A DNA stretch of 64,000 nucleotides, taken from contig NZ_LXYR01000027.1 of the NCBI RefSeq assembly GCF_001650195.1, positions 1 to 64,000 of the forward strand. Direction: 5' to 3'. The notes beneath the pieces were generated by a model. It was not told the DNA's origin, did no database searches, and was given only the letters and a program-made list of their open reading frames with translations. Made by a program: the position numbers and the translations under genes. The stretch is from Phormidesmis priestleyi BC1401. Its GTDB lineage: Bacteria; Cyanobacteriota; Cyanobacteriia; Leptolyngbyales; Leptolyngbyaceae. Shown piece by piece: positions 17,237-25,848 of the stretch (within the stretch, counting starts at the first letter, position 1; each line of letters opens with the position of its first letter).

Positions 17237-17959
17237 ATGGTTCTCAGCAGCCAACCTGATACTCCTATCTTTCCGCCTAGTGAGTTATTGAGCGACGAGC
17301 CGCCCTTGGAAACTACGCGACATCTCAGACAGCTAATTTTGTTATTGACCTGTTTAGAACGGCTGTGGAACGATCGCCACGACTTCTTTGCGGGGGGTAA
17401 TCTGAGCATTTATTACAGCATTCGCCAACGTAAATCTGAAGACGTGCGAGGACCTGATTTCTTCGTCGTTTTAGATACGGAGCGGCGAGAGCGCAAAAGC
17501 TGGGTCGTTTGGGCTGAAGATGGCAAGTATCCTAACTTTATTCTTGAAGTTCTCTCTGACAGCACTGCTCAGGTCGATCGCGGCTTAAAAAAGCAGCTTT
17601 ATCAAGATGTATTTCGCACGCCAGACTATTTTTGGTTTCATCCTTACACGTTGGAATTCAAAGGATTTAAGCTCAACTATCGTCACTATGAAGCGATCGA
17701 ACCGAACGATCGAGGCTGGCTCTGGAGTAATGAATTGCAGCTATTTCTGGGGGTTTTGAATGAGCAGCTACGATTCTTCACACCAGAAGGAGCGCTAGTC
17801 CCAACTCCCGAAGAAGCCGAAATTCAAGAACGTCAGCGAACTGAAGCAGCCCAACAGCAAGTTCAAACAGAGCGTCAACGGGCAGAGCAAGCCGAAGCTC
17901 AAGCAGCTATCTTTTTGAGAAAACTCCAAGAATTGGGAATCGATCCGGCTGATTTATAA
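17237..17959 (+). CDS. Uma2 family endonuclease-like protein (DUF820)
   Basis: This is a PD-(D/E)XK-type fold protein of the Uma2 family, which is greatly expanded in cyanobacteria. The core motif is visible as GPDFFVVLD (Asp) and PNFILEVLSDST (Glu), followed by KKQLYQDVFRTPDYFWF. A C-terminal Gln/Glu/Ala-rich coiled coil (about 190-225) follows. The family's biological role is not established; it has been linked to mobile DNA. The gene has no partner here. Confidence 0.85.
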   Translation: MVLSSQPDTPIFPPSELLSDEPPLETTRHLRQLILLLTCLERLWNDRHDFFAGGNLSIYYSIRQRKSEDVRGPDFFVVLDTERRERKSWVVWAEDGKYPNFILEVLSDSTAQVDRGLKKQLYQDVFRTPDYFWFHPYTLEFKGFKLNYRHYEAIEPNDRGWLWSNELQLFLGVLNEQLRFFTPEGALVPTPEEAEIQERQRTEAAQQQVQTERQRAEQAEAQAAIFLRKLQELGIDPADL

Positions 17960-17984
17960 CGTTTATGAAACAGGAGAATGAGTG

Positions 17985-18206
17985 ATGGCGATCGAGCGCA
18001 GAATGTCCCGCATGATGTTTTTACCCGGTGAGGAAGTGGTGCTTCGGCAGGTCTGTTTTACACCGGGGCGAGTCTTTCAGCCCGGAAAATATATCACCGG
18101 AGATTTACCCGATGTTGCCTTTGACATGGGCTTAGTCGATCGACTGCCTCCAGTGCGAGGTAAAAATGCCGAGATTCGACCTGATGAGCCGCCTGTGGAA
18201 TCGTGA
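17985..18206 (+). CDS. Small hypothetical protein upstream of bioF
   Basis: This 73-residue protein begins [25 protein letters not shown]. The ATG at 17985 is eight bases after CAGGAG (17971-17976). No family is recognised. Its stop codon overlaps the GTG start of bioF (GTGA at 18203-18206), so the two are translationally coupled. Confidence 0.6.
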   Translation: MAIERRMSRMMFLPGEEVVLRQVCFTPGRVFQPGKYITGDLPDVAFDMGLVDRLPPVRGKNAEIRPDEPPVES

Positions 18207-19363
18207 TCAACCCTTACGATTGGATTGAGCAATCGTTGGCAACGATTCATCGGGCTGGCTGGCATCGGGCTGTAACGACGATCGAGAGTCGTCCCGGCGC
18301 GATCGTGCAAATTGAGGGGAAATCGTTTCTCAACTTCGCTAGCAATGATTATTTAGGATTAGCAGGAGACGATCGCTTAATTGAAGCCGCGATCGCTGCC
18401 ACTCAAGCCTATGGAACGGGAAGTACTGGATCTCGATTAATCACTGGACATCGCGAACTGCATCGGCAATTGGAATGCGCGATCGCACGGCTCAAACAAA
18501 CGGAAGATGCCATCGTCTTTAGTTCTGGCTATTTGGCAAATTTGGGAACGATCGCGGCGATCGTCGGCAAACGCGACTTAATTCTCTCTGATCAGTTTAA
18601 TCATTCCAGTTTGAGAAATGGCGCGATCGTCAGTGGTGCAACCATCTTAAATTATGCTCACTGCGATATGCAGGATTTGCGAACCAAACTAACTCAACAG
18701 CGCTCTCATTTTCAGCGATGTCTGATTCTCACTGACACCATTTTTAGCATGGATGGGAATCTGTGCCCATTACCCCAAATTCTCGACTTAGCAGACGAAT
18801 TTAACTGCATGGTGTTGGTCGATGAGGCACACGCCACAGGAGTTATGGGACGGACGGGTGCAGGTTGCGTCGAACACTTTGGATGCACCGGACGATCGAT
18901 CATCCAAATGGGAACGCTCAGTAAATCATTAGGCAGTTTGGGCGGTTATGTCACAGGATCTTCAGCGCTAATTGACTTTCTTCGCAATCGGGCTGCTAGC
19001 TGGATTTATACAACCGGATTATCACCCGCAGACACTGCTGCCGCAATTGCCGCGATCGAGATTTTACAACACGAGCCACAACGCCGAGAGAAACTCTGGC
19101 AAAACATTGCGTTATTCAAACAACACATCAACCAGCATTCATTGGAGCTTCTGCCGTCAGAGTCGGCGATCGTGTGTTTGCAATTATCAGACGTAGAAAC
19201 TGCTTTACGAGTTGGTCAAAGCCTTAGAGACGCTGGCATCTTTGCTCCTGCGATTCGTCCGCCCACAGTGCCCACGAGCCGAATTCGACTGACGATTATG
19301 GCAACGCACGATCGCCAACACATTGAGCAGTTAAGCAGTTCTTTAAATCGCGTTGTTCAATAG
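18203..19363 (+). CDS. bioF: 8-amino-7-oxononanoate synthase
   Basis: This PLP enzyme joins pimeloyl-ACP (or -CoA) with L-alanine in biotin synthesis. It is a fold-type I alpha-oxoamine synthase of 386 residues. It has the substrate loop [12 protein letters not shown], the Asp207 of [10 protein letters not shown] that binds the PLP pyridine and Lys241 in [12 protein letters not shown] that forms the Schiff base. The GTG start overlaps the preceding stop. The last 21 bp overlap the convergent phosphatase gene. A glycine C-acetyltransferase (Kbl) is less likely from the motif context. Confidence 0.9.
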   Translation: MINPYDWIEQSLATIHRAGWHRAVTTIESRPGAIVQIEGKSFLNFASNDYLGLAGDDRLIEAAIAATQAYGTGSTGSRLITGHRELHRQLECAIARLKQTEDAIVFSSGYLANLGTIAAIVGKRDLILSDQFNHSSLRNGAIVSGATILNYAHCDMQDLRTKLTQQRSHFQRCLILTDTIFSMDGNLCPLPQILDLADEFNCMVLVDEAHATGVMGRTGAGCVEHFGCTGRSIIQMGTLSKSLGSLGGYVTGSSALIDFLRNRAASWIYTTGLSPADTAAAIAAIEILQHEPQRREKLWQNIALFKQHINQHSLELLPSESAIVCLQLSDVETALRVGQSLRDAGIFAPAIRPPTVPTSRIRLTIMATHDRQHIEQLSSSLNRVVQ

Positions 19364-19816
19364 TTCAGCGTTTAGCAACCCGTCACAGGCATCAAACAGC
19401 AGATCAATCACTTGATTAAAGCCCTCATCTCCGCCATAGTAAGGATCGGGAACCTCTTTGAGCGTATGGCGAGTGCAGAAATCACACATCAAGCGGACTT
19501 TATGCCGATATTGACCGGAACGATCGAGCGCACAAATGTTTTCATGGTTCTCTCGATCCATTGCCAAAATCAGATCAAATTCCTCAAAATCAGCCTTGGT
19601 AAACTGACGGGCATGACCGACTAGCTCAATGCCTCGCAGCTTGGCGGCGACATTCATTCGAAGATCGGGCGCACTGCCGATGTGATAGCTCGACGTTCCC
19701 GCCGAGTCGCACTGAATCTTATTCTCTAATCCAGCTTGGTGGATCAGATGATTCATAATATTTTCGGCTGAAGGCGATCGACAAATATTACCCAGACACA
19801 CAAAGAGGAGTTTCAT
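19343..19816 (-). CDS. Low-molecular-weight protein-tyrosine phosphatase
   Basis: The N-terminal P-loop CLGNICRS holds the nucleophile Cys7 and Arg13 (CX5R). The general acid is the Asp of VPDPYYGG near residue 123. The family removes phosphate from tyrosines of proteins such as exopolysaccharide BY-kinases; some relatives are arsenate reductases. No polysaccharide genes are nearby. Start at ATG 19816. Confidence 0.9.
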   Translation of the reverse strand: MKLLFVCLGNICRSPSAENIMNHLIHQAGLENKIQCDSAGTSSYHIGSAPDLRMNVAAKLRGIELVGHARQFTKADFEEFDLILAMDRENHENICALDRSGQYRHKVRLMCDFCTRHTLKEVPDPYYGGDEGFNQVIDLLFDACDGLLNAELLNNAI

Positions 19817-19828
19817 ACGCAAAATACA

Positions 19829-19871
19829 AAAACCGAGCTACCGTGTTTCAGATTAAGCGGTTTGCTCGGTT
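19829..19871 (-). terminator. Terminator downstream of ebfC
   Basis: Read on the minus strand, AACCGAGC (19871-19864) pairs with GCTCGGTT (19838-19831), followed by TTTG. It lies 27 bp after the ebfC stop and before the phosphatase start. Confidence 0.6.
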
Positions 19872-19897
19872 GAGGAAAGTATTTTTTGCCGAAAGGA

Positions 19898-20245
19898 CTA
19901 GCTTAGTCCTGGCAAATTCAATCCACCCGTCAGTTCTTCCATCCGTTCGCGCATGGTGGCGGTCGATTTGCCGTAAGCGTCTTGCATCGCGGCTAACACT
20001 AAATCTGCAACAAGTTCGGGCGACTCTTTCATCGCATCTGCTGAGACGGTGACATCGATCGGCTCTTGATTGCCACTCATCACAACTTTGACTAACCCAC
20101 CGCTCGATTCGCCTTCAATTCTCATCTGTTCGAGTTCTTCTTGAAGGCGCTTTGCTCCTTCTTGAACCTGTTGAGCTTTTTTGAAGGCTTCAGTCAGTTC
20201 CTTCATTTTGCCCAAACCAAAGCCAAATCCCTGTCCTTGTGACAT
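19898..20245 (-). CDS. YbaB/EbfC nucleoid-associated protein
   Basis: This is a small dimeric DNA-binding protein of 115 residues. It has the family features: an N-terminal Gly-rich start ([11 protein letters not shown]), a long helix [23 protein letters not shown], a strand [19 protein letters not shown] and a C-terminal [20 protein letters not shown]. It binds nucleoid DNA and may affect expression. It is not adjacent to dnaX here (38571), unlike in many bacteria where ybaB follows dnaX. Confidence 0.92.
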   Translation of the reverse strand: MSQGQGFGFGLGKMKELTEAFKKAQQVQEGAKRLQEELEQMRIEGESSGGLVKVVMSGNQEPIDVTVSADAMKESPELVADLVLAAMQDAYGKSTATMRERMEELTGGLNLPGLS

Positions 20246-20448
20246 AACTTCCTACGTGGGGTTGAGTAGAGTGTGCATCAGACTGCTCTGATTTGATGAC
20301 GGTTCCATCGGTGCGCCATCCAGCCAATGAGAATAGCACACAATTTCGATGGCGATGGAAGCGAACGCAGTTTTCATTATGACATTGACTGAGACAGTCG
20401 GGGTGGAATCTCGATCAAATCCAGGTTGGCAGGCTCGAAGGACACAAG

Positions 20449-22401
20449 TCATTTGAGCAACGTCTCTTTGACATAGGTCACAGTAGCGTAAAACTGGAAA
20501 TCGACGTTTTTCTTTTTAGAAAATCCGTGTCCTTCATCTTTCGCCATTAGATACCAGACGGGAACTTGATTCTTTCGCACGGTTGCAACGATTTGTTCGG
20601 CTTCGTTGAGCGGCACACGCGGATCGTTTTTGCCGTGAATCACAAACAATGGTTTGCGAATGCGATCGGCGTTATTGACGGGCGAAATCTTCAGCAAAAA
20701 CTCCCGCATTTTGGGATCGCGTTCATCACCATATTCAACGCGGCGCAAATCTCGTCGATAGCCTTCGGTTCTTTCAAGAAACGTGACGAAGTTTGAGATG
20801 CCGACGATATCGATCGAGGCACGAATCCGATCGCTGTAGTGGGTCGCCACCGCTAGCGACATATAGCCGCCATAGCTGCCGCCCGTGACGAGAATTCGGT
20901 CGTGATCGAGGTCAGGTTGGGTGGCGATCCAATCGAGCAGTGCGCCGATGTCTTTGACGGAATCTTCGCGCAAAAAGCCGTTGTCTAACGTCAGAAACGT
21001 TTTGCCGTATCCAGTCGAGCCGCGCACATTGGGAAAGATCATCGCGACCCCCAACTCGTTTAAGTAATAGTTGGCGCGCCCTAAGAAAACGGGGCGAAAT
21101 TGTCCTTCAGGTCCGCCGTGGATGTCGATCATCACCGGACGTTTGCCCGTAAATTTGGCGGGCGGACGATAGAGAAATCCAGAGATCGATTTATCGTCAA
21201 AACTCTTCCACCGCAACAGTTCGGGTTCTGAAAACTGGGAGGTATTTAACCCGCCTGTCTCGCTTTCTGTCCAGCGATCGACCTTGTTTGTCACCAAATT
21301 TAATGAATAGACATCGGCGGTCGATCGAGCCGAAATCAACGTAAAGCCCAAATCTTGGTTGTTGCGGTGCCAGGTGATGCCATACGCCAATCCCACAGGC
21401 AATTTTGGCAGCGAAATCTCTTTTCTCGTAGCCGTGTCTAAAACGTGCAGAACGCTGGCTCCGTCTTCATTAGTGACAAAGGCGAGATGTTTGCCGTCTT
21501 CTGAGAGGTCAAAATCCTCTACATCCCAAGGAATTTGGCTCGTCAGGTAAGTTGGTTGAGAGGTCGCCAAATCAATGTAAGAAAGACGGGAAAACTCAGA
21601 GGCGCGATCGCTGACGACATATAAGCCTTTGCCATCTTTGCTGAATACACCGCCCTCATAGGAAATCTTTTCTTTGCCACCTTTGGGCGTGATCAGCGTT
21701 TTCTGACCCGATTGCGTGTCCAATAACCAAAGATAGCTTTCGTTAACCGAGACATATTCTTGAATCAGCAGTTGTCGATCGTCAGGCGACCAACTCAAAC
21801 CACCCCAGCCGCCGCCTTCGACAGTGGAGAGTAAGCGATCGCTCTGGGGATTGGCGGGATCGATGCTGTAAAAGTCGGTATCTTTGCCCGTCCGTCGCGT
21901 GGAGGTATAGATCATGCGATCGCCGCGATTTGACCAGGCACCGCGACTGTTTTTTGATTTGCCATCGGTCAGCAGCGTCACGTCGCCTGTCTTAAAGTCA
22001 TAGCGATAGTTTTGGTTAAACTCGTTACCGCCGATGTCTTTACTAAAAACAAAATAGTTCCCTTGGGTGGGCTGATAAGTTGCCCCACCTACCCGCTCAG
22101 GAAAGAACGTCATCTGCTGTCGGCTTCCGAGCAGAAACTTCACCAAATGCACCTGGGGCGTATCGGCAAAGCGAGTCGAAATCAACATTTCTCGCCGGGT
22201 CGGATGCCAACTCGATAAACTCGCCGATCGAAACTGCGTATAGCGATCGACCGTCTCTGCCAAAGCAGCCGGAATCGCAGGAATGCCTTCACTGACTAGA
22301 TTCTCGTTGGGAGCGATCGCAGCACTTTGAGCAAAAACCATACTAGATGACACCAAAACGACTGCAAGAATAGTGGCTAGGAACGTCGAGAAAAATTTCA
22401 T
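20449..22401 (-). CDS. S9 family peptidase (prolyl oligopeptidase-like), secreted
   Basis: This is a serine peptidase with a signal peptide (about 1-24, MKFFSTFLATILAVVLVSSSMVFA). A WD40-like beta-propeller of TolB/S9 type (about 60-390) is followed by an alpha/beta-hydrolase domain (about 420-650). The catalytic triad is Ser509 in GGSYGGY, Asp593 in HGKNDPRVP and His625 in DEGHGF. The propeller restricts entry to short peptides. Probably periplasmic. Length is normal for the dipeptidyl/acylaminoacyl peptidase group. Confidence 0.92.
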   Translation of the reverse strand: MKFFSTFLATILAVVLVSSSMVFAQSAAIAPNENLVSEGIPAIPAALAETVDRYTQFRSASLSSWHPTRREMLISTRFADTPQVHLVKFLLGSRQQMTFFPERVGGATYQPTQGNYFVFSKDIGGNEFNQNYRYDFKTGDVTLLTDGKSKNSRGAWSNRGDRMIYTSTRRTGKDTDFYSIDPANPQSDRLLSTVEGGGWGGLSWSPDDRQLLIQEYVSVNESYLWLLDTQSGQKTLITPKGGKEKISYEGGVFSKDGKGLYVVSDRASEFSRLSYIDLATSQPTYLTSQIPWDVEDFDLSEDGKHLAFVTNEDGASVLHVLDTATRKEISLPKLPVGLAYGITWHRNNQDLGFTLISARSTADVYSLNLVTNKVDRWTESETGGLNTSQFSEPELLRWKSFDDKSISGFLYRPPAKFTGKRPVMIDIHGGPEGQFRPVFLGRANYYLNELGVAMIFPNVRGSTGYGKTFLTLDNGFLREDSVKDIGALLDWIATQPDLDHDRILVTGGSYGGYMSLAVATHYSDRIRASIDIVGISNFVTFLERTEGYRRDLRRVEYGDERDPKMREFLLKISPVNNADRIRKPLFVIHGKNDPRVPLNEAEQIVATVRKNQVPVWYLMAKDEGHGFSKKKNVDFQFYATVTYVKETLLK

Positions 22402-22483
22402 CTCTCAATCATCGCAAATTAGGCAATTAGCCAAACGCCGCGCTTCACAAACTGCAACATCTGGCTTAATCTGCGCTCACCGC

Positions 22484-22771
22484 TTAGACTCCTGCAAAAT
22501 CTCGCACCTGTGCCTCGTAGGGAGAATTATGGGATTTTTCTATCCAGTTAACGTTCCGCAGCCACTTCCAAACTCCCGTCGATCGTCTCACCATCGCTTC
22601 CTGACTCAACTCTCGAATTAAGGCTTCAAGCTCTGTGGTCGTAAAGCAATAGCCCATCTGATCAGAGACTTGGAGAAACTCGGCTGGGGAGTTTGCCGCC
22701 GCAAATTTCTCGCGAATCGTTTGGTCTTGAGCCGCTGCTCTTAAAAATCGAGATGCACTTTCTATAGACAC
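22484..22771 (-). CDS. Nif11-like leader family protein (orphan)
   Basis: This is a 95-residue protein. The first 55 residues, ESASRFLRAAAQDQTIREKF...SPAEFLQVSDQMGYCFTTTELEALI, match the Nif11-like leader: helix with FL..a..D..l, then GY.FT..El. In peptide-toxin systems this leader ends in a Gly-Gly or similar cleavage site before a core peptide. Here the tail (MVRRSTGVWKWLRNVNWIEK) is not Cys-rich and has no GG. No lanthionine synthetase, nitrile hydratase-like gene or exporter is nearby, so it may be a non-secreted Nif11 relative. Confidence 0.75.
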   Translation of the reverse strand: MSIESASRFLRAAAQDQTIREKFAAANSPAEFLQVSDQMGYCFTTTELEALIRELSQEAMVRRSTGVWKWLRNVNWIEKSHNSPYEAQVRDFAGV

Positions 22772-23119
22772 CTTTAAAGTCTCCTGAGTCGTAAGTATTT
22801 TTGACCTGATGGCTAGTGCGGCAAGCTTGGTTAATGAACTTTTTGAGAACGGTCTACGGGTGCTTCACCAAAAATTGCTTTTGACTATAAGTATAAAATA
22901 CTACATAACATCAGTGCTTAGGTAAATTTGACAGCAATTCATCGAAATTTATCAGTTGCAAAATGATGTTACAGGAGACGTGGGAGAAAATCATCATCCG
23001 TTAAGTCTTAGTCTCTACTCACTCTAGGAGCATTCGATCGTCGCCGCCAACCATTTTGAGCGCGATCGTCATCACCTTGAATCTTCTAGAACTCGGTGAG
23101 ACTGTAACGTTAAAATTGG
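22772..23119. other. Gap between divergent genes
   Basis: This 348-bp stretch lies between the Nif11-like gene (minus) and the hydrolase (plus). I see no gene, repeat or RNA. TATAAAAT near 22890 could be a -10 element, but strand and gene cannot be assigned. Confidence 0.4.
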
Positions 23120-23983
23120 ATGAAGTTTGGCAAAACCTCCGTAGAAATGTCTGTAACTCAAAAGCACCTGCTGCAAATCCACTTAGACTTTGACTCTCTC
23201 GATCGGACTCCTCAAACCGCCGCTTATTTGGAAGCCGGACAAGGCACACCGCTTCTGATGCTGCACGGCTTTTTTGGGAATGGCACCAACTGGCTCCCGT
23301 TAATGGAGCAGCTAAACCCTCAGTTTCGCTGCATTGGCTTAGATCTGCTGGGGTTTGGAGAATCTGCCAAACCTGACATCCGCTATGATGTTGCCAAAGA
23401 AGTTGCGTTTGTGCAGCAAGTCGTCGAAGCGTTGCAGATCGATCCTTGCTATATCGTGGGGCACTCGTTTGGCGGCTGGGTTGCGTCTGCTTATGCGCTG
23501 CGCTATCCCAATGCGGTCAAAGGCTTGTTTTTAGCGGCTCCGGCAGGCATTCGAGACGATAGCTTTGCGGGGCGATATGATCATTTGCGTCCGCTATTGT
23601 GGCAGACCCCGATCGTCGATTGGGCACTCGCTCTCGCTAAACCTCTGGTTCGACTAGCCGGACAAAGCCAAGCGCTAGAAACGATTTATTGGGCACGACG
23701 CGAGTTAAATGCTCAACCTGCCGCCCGATCGTTCCTCGTCGATCGGATTCGCCCTGAAGATGCGATCGATACGGTCGAGAAAGAAATTCATCGACTGCGG
23801 GTGCCAACCTTGGTGATGACGGGCGATCGTGACGAAACCATTCCGCTTTGGCACAGTCAAACTTATGCGACTGAGATCCCAAACGCGCAAATCGCCATTA
23901 TTCAGAATGCCGATCACGCTCTGCCGCAACACTACTCTTTTGAAATGGCAGAACTAATAACTCAATTTTTGTCAAAATTCTGA
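23120..23983 (+). CDS. Alpha/beta hydrolase
   Basis: This hydrolase of about 287 residues has an oxyanion region MLHGFFGNGTNW, nucleophile Ser116 in VGHSFGGW, Asp in MTGDRDETIP and His in NADHALPQ. The lid region is about 140-200. The substrate is unknown; esterase or C-C hydrolase types are possible. A start at MSVTQK (23147) is an alternative. There is no signal peptide. Confidence 0.85.
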   Translation: MKFGKTSVEMSVTQKHLLQIHLDFDSLDRTPQTAAYLEAGQGTPLLMLHGFFGNGTNWLPLMEQLNPQFRCIGLDLLGFGESAKPDIRYDVAKEVAFVQQVVEALQIDPCYIVGHSFGGWVASAYALRYPNAVKGLFLAAPAGIRDDSFAGRYDHLRPLLWQTPIVDWALALAKPLVRLAGQSQALETIYWARRELNAQPAARSFLVDRIRPEDAIDTVEKEIHRLRVPTLVMTGDRDETIPLWHSQTYATEIPNAQIAIIQNADHALPQHYSFEMAELITQFLSKF

Positions 23984-24070
23984 TACAGAGATTAAAATCG
24001 GATCAAAGGGTCTTATCAGTGCAGTTTCTAGCATCAGTAATGATATTTCACAAGTTTTTGAAGTGCTCCT

Positions 24071-24652
24071 ATGAAACTATTCAAGTTATGTTTTTATATC
24101 ATTTTCCCAACACTAACAGCTTTACAAGGTTGCCAAGAATTTATTAGTTTTGCGAACATTCCTCGTGTTCCTAACAATACTTTGCCAAGTAATTCATCTC
24201 TCAATCAAGCTATTGAGAAATATGTGGACAACTACCTCTCAGAGATTATTAGAATCAGAAATTTTAACCCTGAAAGAGTCAAAAAAGTATTTTGTACACA
24301 TCACACCTTCTATGCTGAAACGCTTGTATCTAATCCTGGTAGCAGTGATGTCTACGTAAAACTGTTATGTGTTGAAGGAACGCCATCAACCTCAAGTCCT
24401 CAACTACCTGTAACTATAATTAGTTTTGCTTCTAAGTTGGTTGTGCAACAGTATCCAAATCAAAATCGCTTTCGTGTCATTAGCGATGAAACACCACGCG
24501 ATACTCCCTTCTATACAGACGATGTTCGCCAGATTTTCCGGGAAGATATTATGAGCCGACTAAATGCTACTGGGTTTGATAATAATACTGATTATGGGGT
24601 GATTCGTAGAAAGGAATCGAACTATTATCAAAATAAAAAAGGAACCTGTTAA
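24071..24652 (+). CDS. Putative lipoprotein, unknown function
   Basis: This 193-residue protein has an N-terminal hydrophobic stretch ending in a lipobox-like TALQGC (Cys21), so it is probably a lipoprotein. The rest shows no known domain and has a Lys- and Asn-rich composition. The gene is clearly more AT-rich than its neighbours, lacks HIP1 sites and lies in a decayed region, which suggests recent transfer. Confidence 0.55.
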   Translation: MKLFKLCFYIIFPTLTALQGCQEFISFANIPRVPNNTLPSNSSLNQAIEKYVDNYLSEIIRIRNFNPERVKKVFCTHHTFYAETLVSNPGSSDVYVKLLCVEGTPSTSSPQLPVTIISFASKLVVQQYPNQNRFRVISDETPRDTPFYTDDVRQIFREDIMSRLNATGFDNNTDYGVIRRKESNYYQNKKGTC

Positions 24653-24859
24653 CGTTACGGAGTGACAACACCCTTAAAACCTATTCTTTATTCGCATGTT
24701 CTCTAACAAATAGGAGGCAGATGGTGAAAGACCGAAAATCCTACTAGGAGGACATTTTGGGAATGAGGAAAAGGCTGAGGTTCGGGAATTTGCAAGACAT
24801 TATTCTCAATACTGCGAAGAACGATGAATCGGGTAGCCGAGGAGTTGCGGTATCTAGAT
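24653..24859. other. Decayed coding remnants
   Basis: Short fragments on the plus strand read like broken protein: GGHFGNEEKAEVREFARHYS near 24751 and MNRVAEELRYLDLDWHYLNL from 24823, each ended by a stop. I do not recognise them. They lie beside a frameshifted DUF4926 gene and an AT-rich lipoprotein gene, so the whole stretch looks like eroded accessory DNA. Confidence 0.35.
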
Positions 24860-25056
24860 TTAGATTGGCATTATCTCAATTTGTGACTCCGACACCTCGA
24901 TCGTATCTTGAGGGACAATCCTTCAAGGCTATAGCCGTCTTCCTGACCTTCTGGCATAGGATAAAATTCAACAACCGTTCCTACAGATCCTCTACGCAGA
25001 TTGTATTTGGGGATGTCTTGACTCAATGCCACTCGACTAAATAATGCAAATTTCAT
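24860..25056 (-). pseudogene. DUF4926 family gene, frameshifted
   Basis: The first 48 residues are MKFALFSRVALSQDIPKYNL followed by RRGSVGTVVEFYP, typical of DUF4926, a small SH3-like domain family often found near toxin-antitoxin-like genes. After EDGYSLEG the frame runs into unrelated residues, while the next frame reads VPQDTIEVSESQIEIMPI with a stop at 24860, the family-like C-terminus. A single missing base near 24935 explains this. The usual DUF6883-type neighbour is not seen. Confidence 0.65.
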
Positions 25057-25075
25057 CGCAGCTTTAGTAAATTTT

Positions 25076-25756
25076 TCAAAGCTTTGCCGCTTGACCTAAT
25101 TCTTCTTTCAACATTTGGCGATAAACCCTGGGTAACTCACTGGTGTTTGCATTATCTTCGATGCCATATCCTAAGCTCGTCCAGGTGCCAGAAAGTCGCT
25201 GTAAAACTGTGCTGATTTGTCCTTTTTTTAACGACTGGCGTAAATCAACGCCCCAGGCTTGAGAATCATTCAGCCAACGATAGACGACTTGATCTTGATA
25301 TTCGGGCGAGAAACTGTAGCCTTGCCAAAACAACAGAGTCGGCGGGTCAAGGTGGTAGCGTCGAGCCTCCTCTAGCCAGGTAGACGTGATGAACTGGTAG
25401 CGCCCAGCAGCCGTGGTGCAATTGCCTGTGTTGGGTCCTGCGACGATCGTCACACAGCGATCGGGGTGTTTGCTCAAATCGGCGGCATAGTCTCCCCCAT
25501 AGAGAACCGCGTAGGGATTGCGAACATTTGACTCACTCGCCGAAATGGTTCGCATCAGTGCTCGAATGTAGGGGTCGCCGCCACGCATCACTAGAGGCGT
25601 TTTAGCACCGATCGCCGAGTCAGGCACCCAAAACGAGGGACGTTTATCGAGCAGGTACATCATCAAAAAGACGATCCCGAATAGAATCACACTGCGAACA
25701 AGAAGTTTTTCAACAAATTGTTCTAAAAAATCGGGTTTTGACTCAGTATTTGACAT
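25076..25756 (-). CDS. GH104-type muramidase with N-terminal membrane anchor
   Basis: A transmembrane helix (about residues 24-40 from MSNTES) anchors a lambda-endolysin-like lysozyme domain of family GH104. Diagnostic parts are ISASESNVRNPYAVLYGG (the catalytic Glu lies in SE), SKHPDRC and TTAAGRYQFITSTWLEEA. GH104 enzymes act as lytic transglycosylases on peptidoglycan. Bacterial versions with a membrane anchor occur outside phages; no phage gene is near. An ATG at 25774 would add six residues. Confidence 0.8.
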   Translation of the reverse strand: MSNTESKPDFLEQFVEKLLVRSVILFGIVFLMMYLLDKRPSFWVPDSAIGAKTPLVMRGGDPYIRALMRTISASESNVRNPYAVLYGGDYAADLSKHPDRCVTIVAGPNTGNCTTAAGRYQFITSTWLEEARRYHLDPPTLLFWQGYSFSPEYQDQVVYRWLNDSQAWGVDLRQSLKKGQISTVLQRLSGTWTSLGYGIEDNANTSELPRVYRQMLKEELGQAAKL

Positions 25757-25848
25757 AAGTTGCCGTTCTAACATGAGGCACCAGAAAGCATTCTAACCGC
25801 AGAAGTTGAGAAACGTTTTGCGATTAGTCATGTTCAACCCAAATTCTT

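Noticed and set aside
20252-20452. 66-codon frame between ebfC and the S9 peptidase gene
   Set aside because: No RBS or recognisable motif, and it reads into the 3' end of the peptidase gene.
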